Origin: Thiocystis violascens DSM 198
Lineage (GTDB): Bacteria; Pseudomonadota; Gammaproteobacteria; Chromatiales; Chromatiaceae
NCBI RefSeq assembly: GCF_000227745.2
Contig: NC_018012.1
Span: 372,001-436,000, forward strand
Direction: 5' to 3'
DNA length: 64,000 nt
Positions 54,625 to 64,000 of this stretch are shown piece after piece; the first letter of the stretch is position 1, and every line of letters starts with the position of its first letter. The translations under genes and the position numbers were made by a program. Under the pieces are notes generated by a model, which worked only from the letters and a program-made list of their open reading frames with translations, searched no databases and was not told the origin of the DNA.

Positions 54625-54784
54625 CGCATCACGCGAACGCGTCGATGATGAAGCTAAGTCATGAAAGACATTTTCCGAGGTTGGACAAACGCCGGGCTGT
54701 CTGAAAAGATAACACCCTTTGGGCGCACTGATCTCCTGGCGGGGCATGGCGTTCTTCAATCCGAGGCTCGGGACACAACCGTTC

Positions 54785-54967
54785 GTGCATGACATCCTCG
54801 TCGCTTTTGCGCTCCTGCTGGTCATCGAAGGCATCTGGCCTTTTCTGAATCCAGCCAGCTTCCGGCGCGTGCTGGCCATGATCGCCGCGGAGGGCGAGCG
54901 GCCGTTGCGCATCTCCGGACTCATAAGCATGCTCGCGGGTCTCGGGCTCCTGTATCTGGTGAATTGA
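54785..54967 (+). CDS. DUF2065 (YjeT-like) small membrane protein
   Basis: A 60-residue protein with two hydrophobic helices (ILVAFALLLVIEGIWPFLNP and ISGLISMLAGLGLLYLV) matching the DUF2065/YjeT family, which sits between hflC and purA in many gammaproteobacteria. I chose GTG 54785, which gives the usual VHDILVAFALLLVIEG start. An ATG at 54746 or 54719 would add 13 or 22 residues that do not look like the family. Function unknown. The stop overlaps the hisZ start (TGATG). Confidence 0.8.
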   Translation: MHDILVAFALLLVIEGIWPFLNPASFRRVLAMIAAEGERPLRISGLISMLAGLGLLYLVN

Positions 54968-56193
54968 TGACTGCGACGAACGAAGAACGCTGGCTGCTGC
55001 CCGCCGGCATCGAAGAGGTGCTGCCGCCCCAGGCGCGGATCATGGAATTCCTGCGGCGCGAGTTGCTGGATCTCTACGCGAGTTGGGGTTACGAACTCGT
55101 GATTCCGCCGTTTATCGATTATCTGGAGTCGCTGCTGACCGGGACCGGGCAGGATCTCGACCTTCAGACCTTCAAGCTGACCGATCAGCTGACTGGCCGC
55201 CTGCTCGGGGTGCGCGCGGACATGACCCCACAGGTCGCGCGCATGGATGCCCATCATCTGCGTCGCGACGCTCCAACCCGTCTCTGCTATCTGGGCACGG
55301 TGCTGCACACCCGCGCCGACGGCTTCGGGGGCACCCGCAGTCCGCTCCAGATCGGCGCCGAGATCTACGGTCACTCCGGAATCGAGAGCGATACCGAAAT
55401 CCTGCGTCTCATCCTGCTGACCCTGCGCGCGGCCGGAATTGCCGAAAGCTATCTCGATCTCGGTCATGTGGGCATCTTTCGCGGTCTGGCGCGTCAGGCG
55501 GGCCTGGACGCGAACCAGGAACACGCACTTTTTGGCGCGCTGCAACGCAAGGCGATCCCTGAAATCGAGTCGTTGATCGGCGGCTTCGGCGTCACTGGCG
55601 CCCCGGCGCGGATGCTGATCGCGCTGGCCGAACTCAACGGCAGCGACGCACTGACCCGAGCGGATGCCTTGCTGAGCGCCGCCGACCGTCCGGTACGCGA
55701 GGCGGTGGATTATCTGCGTCGGCTCGCCGACGAACTGAACCGCTGGCATCCGGAGGTTTCGGTCCACTACGATCTCGCCGAGCTGCGGGGCTATCATTAT
55801 AAAACGGGTTCCGTGTTCGCCGCCTTCGTTCCCGGCTGGGGGCTGGAGGTCGCGCGGGGCGGACGCTATGACGATATCGGTCGGGTGTTCGGGCGGGCGC
55901 GTCCGGCGGTCGGTTTCAGCACCGATCTGAAAAGTCTCCTGCAACACGGGCAGGGACTCGAACAGCGCTATCGGGAGACCGATCCGGTCTATGCGCCCTG
56001 GTCCGCGGATCCGGCCCTACGCGAGACCGTGGAGCGGTTGCGCGCGTCCGGCGAGCGCGTGATCAACGCCTTGCCGGGACAGCAACAGGATCCGCGCCAG
56101 CTCGGCTGTCGGCGGATGCTCGCGGAGCGCGATGGCCGTTGGGAGCTACAGACGCTCGGCAAGGTTGATTCACCGTCGTTCGATAACCAGTAG
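54967..56193 (+). CDS. hisZ: ATP phosphoribosyltransferase regulatory subunit HisZ
   Basis: A 408-residue protein related to the class II histidyl-tRNA synthetase core but without its anticodon domain. It opens RWLLPAGIEEVLPPQARIMEFLRRELLDLYASWGYELVIPP and has RADMTPQVARMDAHHL, RLCYLGTVLHTRADG and VARGGRYDDIGRVFGRARPAVGFS. HisZ joins a short HisG to make the first enzyme of histidine synthesis. Location just before purA is common in gammaproteobacteria. Confidence 0.95.
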   Translation: MTATNEERWLLPAGIEEVLPPQARIMEFLRRELLDLYASWGYELVIPPFIDYLESLLTGTGQDLDLQTFKLTDQLTGRLLGVRADMTPQVARMDAHHLRRDAPTRLCYLGTVLHTRADGFGGTRSPLQIGAEIYGHSGIESDTEILRLILLTLRAAGIAESYLDLGHVGIFRGLARQAGLDANQEHALFGALQRKAIPEIESLIGGFGVTGAPARMLIALAELNGSDALTRADALLSAADRPVREAVDYLRRLADELNRWHPEVSVHYDLAELRGYHYKTGSVFAAFVPGWGLEVARGGRYDDIGRVFGRARPAVGFSTDLKSLLQHGQGLEQRYRETDPVYAPWSADPALRETVERLRASGERVINALPGQQQDPRQLGCRRMLAERDGRWELQTLGKVDSPSFDNQ

Positions 56194-56205
56194 GAAGCGT
56201 GATAG

Positions 56206-57501
<1,296 letters not shown>

Positions 57502-57568
57502 ACCGCGATGCGATCATGCGGGTGTTCGAGTTCCCACTCTCTTGCCACTGACATGATGGAGGTATCCG

Positions 57569-58147
57569 ATGTCCTACCGAAAGCTGTGTACTGCGTTGAC
57601 GCTTGCCACCGGACTGTGCGCGACTTTTCCGACATTTGCCGCCGATGGGGATCTGCCTGACGCCGTGAATCGAATCCTCCCGATGCTGCAGGAATGGGGC
57701 TCCAATCCGATCCTGGTCGAGGCCGTGCGGGAGCAGAATGCACTCGCCCGGCCGCTGGACGAAATCAAGCGGCTCGACGCGGAGTGGATGGCCGCCAGCG
57801 GCGTGACGCCTTTCATGGAAGGCATGATGAACAATGTTCCCGCGCAGGAGCTGAAGCGACTGGAGCAGACCAAGCCCTATTTTCTCGAAGTCTTCCTGAT
57901 GGACGGTCAGGGCGCCAACGTGGCCATGACCAACAAGACCTCGGATTATTGGCAGGGCGATGAGGAAAAGTTTACGTACTCATTCAAGGACGGGCAGGGC
58001 GCCCTGCATATCGGCGAGGTGAAGTTCGACGAGAGCGCCCAGGTCTATCTGGTGCAGGTCTCGGTGCCGGTGCTGGATGGGGGGAGCGCGATTGGCGCCA
58101 TGACCATCGGCATCGATCTCGACCAGCTCGGGGAGTCGAATCAGTAG
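57569..58147 (+). CDS. Secreted PDC/Cache-type sensor domain protein
   Basis: A 192-residue protein with a clear signal peptide ([20 protein letters not shown]) and one periplasmic domain resembling the PDC/Cache sensor fold. It has a long first helix ([28 protein letters not shown]), then [32 protein letters not shown], and the end [26 protein letters not shown], which is typical of these domains. It has no transmembrane anchor or output domain. It lies 85 bases before the receptor gene and may supply it with a ligand-binding module. GGAGG precedes the ATG. Confidence 0.75.
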   Translation: MSYRKLCTALTLATGLCATFPTFAADGDLPDAVNRILPMLQEWGSNPILVEAVREQNALARPLDEIKRLDAEWMAASGVTPFMEGMMNNVPAQELKRLEQTKPYFLEVFLMDGQGANVAMTNKTSDYWQGDEEKFTYSFKDGQGALHIGEVKFDESAQVYLVQVSVPVLDGGSAIGAMTIGIDLDQLGESNQ

Positions 58148-58232
58148 CAATGTGTCGGTCGTGGGACAAGGACTCAAGGCGCAAAGTAGGTTCACGCACG
58201 AATTCAAGTACGTCATCAGGAGCGACCGGCGA

Positions 58233-59897
58233 ATGAAATGGTTTCAGAATCTTGCGTTTCGCTACAAATTGCTGCTTCCGCTGGGATTGATCGCGCTGCT
58301 GTTCATCCTGTTCGCCTGGGGCACGCTGCGCCGGGTAGACACGCTCGGCGAGGAAGTCGCCAGCCTGGCGCGGGTCAACATGCCGGTGGCCGCCCTGCTG
58401 CTGCAGGCCGACCGCGACCTCTATCAGGCATTGGTGGCGGAGCGCACCCTGATCTTCATGAACGTCGGATCGCCGGACTATGCCGGGATGGCTGCGCAGC
58501 ACGCCGAGAATGTCAAGCAAGCGCGCGAGCGAATGGATCGCGCGGCCGCGATCATCGCAACCAGCCATCTGGGATCCATCCCTGAAGTTTCCGAAAAGCT
58601 CAAAACATTCGGAGAATTGCGCCAAGTCTGGGAGGATCTCAGTAACCGGGTGGTGCGCGAGCGTGGCTTGGATACCAGGGCTGGGCGCTCGACCGCGATC
58701 GATCTCACGCTGCGCGAAGCGCGCGAGGCTTTCGAGCAAATGCGGACGATCCTGGACCAGCTCGAAGAGGTCGTCACGGATTTCTCCGAGCAAGCCGCCG
58801 GGCGTACCGAGTCGGCGGTGTCGGCCAGCCGACTGCAAACGCTTGTCCTGCTGGCGATTGGCATGGGATTCCTGATGCTGATGGCGTTGGGACTGCCGCC
58901 GCTGATCATTGGCCCCCTACGACGTATCCTGCATCGTGTGCAAGACCTCGCCGAGGGCGAGGGCGATCTGACGGCGCGGCTGAACGAGGACACGCGCGAT
59001 GAGGTTGGCGAATTGGCGAAGCACTTCAACCGGCTGCTCGCCAAGCTGCATCGGTTGGTCGCGCAGGCCGCGACCTCGGCGAAGCAGGTCGATGACGCCT
59101 CCGAGAACCTGGCGTCGGTCGCGACCAAGAGCGACGAGGCCTTGCTGGAGCAGTCGACCCAGATCCAGATGGTCGCCACGGCCATGCACGAGATGGCGGC
59201 CACGGTGAACGAGGTCGCGCTCAATACCTCGCGCGCCGCCGAGAGCGCACGCACCGCCGACGTTGGGGTTCGCTCCGGAGCCAAGGTGGTGGGCGAGGCA
59301 TCGGTGGCGATCGGACAACTCGCCGAGGTCGTTTCCAGGGCCGCCGAGGCGATCGCCGCGCTGGAGTCCGAGACCAAGCGGATCGGCGCCGTGCTGGAGG
59401 TCATCAAGGGCATCGCCGAGCAGACCAGCCTGCTCGCCTTGAACGCGGCCATCGAGGCGGCGCGCGCGGGCGAGCGCGGGCGAGGCTTCGCCGTGGTCGC
59501 GGCCGAGGTCCGTAACCTCGCCTCGCGCACCCAGCAGTCGACGGGCGAGATCGAGTCCATGATCGCTTCCCTGCAATCGAGCGCCCGGAATGTGGTCGGC
59601 GTCATGCAGGCGGGACGCGGCATGGTCGACGAGACCCTACAAAAAGCCTCCCAGGCCAGCCAATCGCTGGAGGAGATCACCCGCGCGGTCGCCACCATCA
59701 ACGCGATGAATGACCAGATCGCGAGCGCCGCCGAGGAGCAAACGGCGGTGACCGAGGAAATCAACGGCAACACACTCAGTATCCAGCGTTTGGCCGAGCA
59801 TGCGGTGGCGGCGAATCGTCAGACCGCGCTCGCGCGCGGCGAGCTGGTCTCGCTCGCCCAGTCGTTGAATGCGGGTCTGTCGCAATTCAAGGTGTGA
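58233..59897 (+). CDS. Methyl-accepting chemotaxis protein
   Basis: A 554-residue receptor. TM1 is at about 15-35 ([20 protein letters not shown]), then a periplasmic four-helix-bundle type domain about 36-205, TM2 ([22 protein letters not shown]), HAMP ([24 protein letters not shown]) and the signalling domain with the hairpin tip [37 protein letters not shown]. The C-terminus has no CheB/CheR tether pentapeptide. ATG 58233 was chosen because it has AGGAG upstream and starts just before TM1. A GTG frame reaches back to 58152. Confidence 0.93.
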   Translation: MKWFQNLAFRYKLLLPLGLIALLFILFAWGTLRRVDTLGEEVASLARVNMPVAALLLQADRDLYQALVAERTLIFMNVGSPDYAGMAAQHAENVKQARERMDRAAAIIATSHLGSIPEVSEKLKTFGELRQVWEDLSNRVVRERGLDTRAGRSTAIDLTLREAREAFEQMRTILDQLEEVVTDFSEQAAGRTESAVSASRLQTLVLLAIGMGFLMLMALGLPPLIIGPLRRILHRVQDLAEGEGDLTARLNEDTRDEVGELAKHFNRLLAKLHRLVAQAATSAKQVDDASENLASVATKSDEALLEQSTQIQMVATAMHEMAATVNEVALNTSRAAESARTADVGVRSGAKVVGEASVAIGQLAEVVSRAAEAIAALESETKRIGAVLEVIKGIAEQTSLLALNAAIEAARAGERGRGFAVVAAEVRNLASRTQQSTGEIESMIASLQSSARNVVGVMQAGRGMVDETLQKASQASQSLEEITRAVATINAMNDQIASAAEEQTAVTEEINGNTLSIQRLAEHAVAANRQTALARGELVSLAQSLNAGLSQFKV

Positions 59898-59919
59898 ACC
59901 GACGCAGGAATCACTGGTT

Positions 59920-62291
<2,372 letters not shown>

Positions 62292-62292
<1 letters not shown>

Positions 62293-63728
62293 TGGCCGCG
62301 AAGATCCCCCGGCTGGCAATCATGGGACACCCGAACGCCGGGAAGTCCTCCGTAGTGGCGACCCTGACCGAAAACGATCAGGTCGCCATCGACAAGCGCG
62401 CGGGCACCACGACCGAATCGGATGTCTACCCCGTCGTCATCGATGGCCGCACGGTCATCGAGTTCATCGACACCCCAGGGTTTCAGAACCCGAACGCGAT
62501 CCTGGAATGGTTTCAGGCCAACGAGGACAAGCGGGATCTGGCCCGCGCCTTCGTCGCCGCCCACCGCGCGGACCCGCTCTTTTCGCACGACTGCGCCCTG
62601 CTGGAGCCGGTCGCCGAGGGCGCTGGCATCATTTTGGTGGTCGACGGCTCCAAGCGGATCAAGGAAAAAGATCGGGTCGAGATCGAACTGCTGCGTCTCA
62701 CCGCCCGTCCGCGCATGGCGATTCTCAATAATCTGACCAGGCAGGATCGCTACATGAGTCAGTGGCAGGACGCACTGAGCAAGGCGTTCAACTCGGTGCG
62801 CGAGTTCAACGCCCATCGCGCGACCTATGCCGAGCGCATCAAGCTGTTGAACGCGCTCAAAAGCATCGACCAGCGTTGGGAGCATCTGGTCGAGAATGCC
62901 ATCAATGCCTTCGCGATGGATTGGGATCGGCGCACCGATCAGGCCGCCGCCACTATTCTGGATCTGCTCAAGGAGTCGCTGACCTACAAGGTGTCCAAGA
63001 CGGTCAAGGACAGCAAGCTCATCTTCAAGAGCGGTCGGGATCGGGTCAAGGCCGAGATCATGGCCGAGTTCGAGGACGGGTTGCGACAATTGGAGATTGC
63101 AGCCCAGGAGCAGATCCGCGCGCATTTCCGACACAACGTCTGGAATGTCTCGTCCAACTCCGTGCTGGGACAGGATCTGCTTTCCGACGAGGTCGGACAG
63201 GCGCTCGGTCTGTCGCGGCGTCAGCTTGCGCTGGTCGGCATGGCCGCCGGAGCGGCCTCCGGGGTGACCCTCGACCTGGCCACCGCCGGCCATTCCTTGG
63301 GGGCTGGCGCCTTCTTTGGCGCGGCCGCTGGCGGCGTGCTGGGCATGGTCGGCGGCAAGGCGCTGGCGAAGTTCGATATCGAGCGCGCGCCCGGTACCCA
63401 CCGTTTCACCATCGGCCCGGTCTCCAATCCGCGTTTCCCCTTCGTGCTGCTCGACCGCGTCATGCTCTATAGCGCGCGGGCGATGAACTGGGCGCATGGC
63501 CGTCAGGCCGCCGAGGAAGACGCCCCCGACAAGGTGCCCGACAAGGACATTCGCCGGCAGGGTTTCAGCGAGGAACTCTCCGCCCAGCAGCAGCGTGAAC
63601 TTGCACGCTTCTTCAACTCCGCGCGGCGCGGCAAGGAATCCGAGCACGAGGATGCATGCCGGGAGATCGTCAAGGGAATTCTGCGCGGCGTGTCGTTGAG
63701 CGAGATCGACAGTCGCAGCGATCTTTGA
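62292..63728 (+). CDS. GTPase with DUF3482 domain
   Basis: A 478-residue GTPase. The N-terminal G domain has G1 LAIMGHPNAGKSSVVATL (about 8-22), the KRAGTTTESDVYPV switch region, and G3 EFIDTPGFQNPN. The usual NKxD is not seen; LNNLTRQDRYMSQW takes that place, so nucleotide selectivity may differ. The C-terminal half is DUF3482, with a glycine-rich hydrophobic segment (LALVGMAAGAASGVTLDLATAG and GAFFGAAAGGVLGMVGGKAL) that could lie on or in the membrane. It is coupled to the DUF2868 gene by TGATG at 62290. The stop is 20 bases before IS copy 3. Confidence 0.87.
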
Positions 63729-63748
63729 TTGTCATGCGCGCGGGCTGA

Positions 63749-64000
63749 GAGGGTGTAGACAAAAATAATTGAGCTGCTATTTGTATACCAGTCTACAACT
63801 GAGCTGGTGTGCGCTGATGTCGAAAGCTGGTCGTCCCCCCAAGATTCACGAGGCGGAGCAAGCGGTATTGCGTCAAATTGTCACGGATCGCCCGACCTCC
63901 ACGCTGTCAGAGATTGCCCGGGAACTCGCGGCACGGACGGGAATCGAGGCTCATGAAGCAACGATTCGCAAGTCCTTGCGGGAGGCGGGCGTCACGCGCC
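63749..64000 (+). mobile_element. IS5-family insertion sequence, copy 3 (cut by window end)
   Basis: The left 252 bases of the same element, in the orientation of copy 1 and with the same sequence as far as it can be read. It starts GAGGGTGTAGACAAAA at 63749. The flanking triplet TGA at 63746-63748 fits the TNA target pattern. The right end lies outside the window. Confidence 0.95.
63817..64000 (+). CDS. IS5-family transposase (copy 3, partial 5' end)
   Basis: The first 61 codons of the transposase from ATG 63817, equal to copies 1 and 2 and covering most of the helix-turn-helix region. The catalytic domain is beyond the window. Confidence 0.92.
   Translation, partial: MSKAGRPPKIHEAEQAVLRQIVTDRPTSTLSEIARELAARTGIEAHEATIRKSLREAGVTR

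Noticed and set aside
54433-55947. 504-residue minus frame across the kinase end and hisZ
   Set aside because: It overlaps three supported genes and has no recognisable motif.

Overview
The window is high-GC gammaproteobacterial DNA. Two gene orders support this: a Pseudomonas-type polar flagellar/chemotaxis order (fliG-H-I-J-K, fliL-M-N-O-P-Q-R, flhB-A-F-G, fliA, cheY-Z-A-B, motAB, cheW) and the housekeeping order miaA-hfq-hflX-hflK-hflC-DUF2065-hisZ-purA. A purple sulfur bacterium or close relative (Chromatiales) is a reasonable inference, but no photosynthesis or sulfur gene is present to prove it.

Layout. 1-15456: 3' end of fliG through fliA, almost all on + with short overlaps. This stretch encodes the C-ring, export ATPase, export gate, polar-number control proteins and sigma-28. 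15491-24328: chemotaxis and stator genes, with cheZ split by an insertion sequence, then cheW, an unrecognised ERRxx-repeat protein and a DUF2802 protein. 24337-29423 (minus): an flhB C-terminal paralogue, a second fliK-like gene, a ycgR/PilZ gene, flgN, flgM and flgA. 29855-44009 (plus): cheV, cheR and the rod-hook operon flgBCDEFGHIJKL. 45212-45556 (minus): a FliT-like gene. 45598-57501: miaA, hfq, hflX, hflK, hflC, then a hybrid histidine kinase inserted in the otherwise conserved block, then DUF2065, hisZ and purA. 57569-63728: a periplasmic sensor protein, a methyl-accepting chemotaxis protein, and a DUF2868 membrane protein with its DUF3482 GTPase partner. Flagellin, fliD, fliE, fliF, the master regulator and parC/parP are not in the window.

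Mobile and repeated DNA is the most unusual aspect. Three copies of one 1194-bp IS5-family element occur at 16469, 44018 and 63749 (the last cut by the window edge). The two complete copies encode the same transposase, have 16-bp terminal inverted repeats and are flanked by TTA duplications. Copy 1 sits inside cheZ between the codons of its two catalytic residues. Copy 2 sits in the few bases between the convergent genes flgL and fliT. Two families of small palindromic elements fill the intergenic spaces of the flg and hfl regions. One is about 86 bp with ends TTAAACCGCG/CGCGGTTTAA, often as inverted pairs around an AT-rich spacer, and it often contains the stop codon of the upstream gene. The other has ends close to AGGCGATTTCCGGAAAAG. 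One member of the second family lies in frame at the start of flgH, leaving that gene's true start unclear. Other repeats are a 123-bp tandem repeat in fliK, about 20 copies of ACTGACC before hfq, and a Glu-Pro tract in the DUF2868 gene.

How the genes work together: the fli/flh genes build and place the export machine, the flg genes build rod, rings and hook, and FlgM/FliA time the late genes. CheA/W/V/B/R/Y and the receptor steer the motor driven by the MotAB-type stator. As the sequence stands the CheZ phosphatase is broken, so CheY-P removal must be slow or done some other way. Two sigma-54 type promoters (before fliL and before flgB) fit the flagellar hierarchy known from pseudomonads and vibrios.
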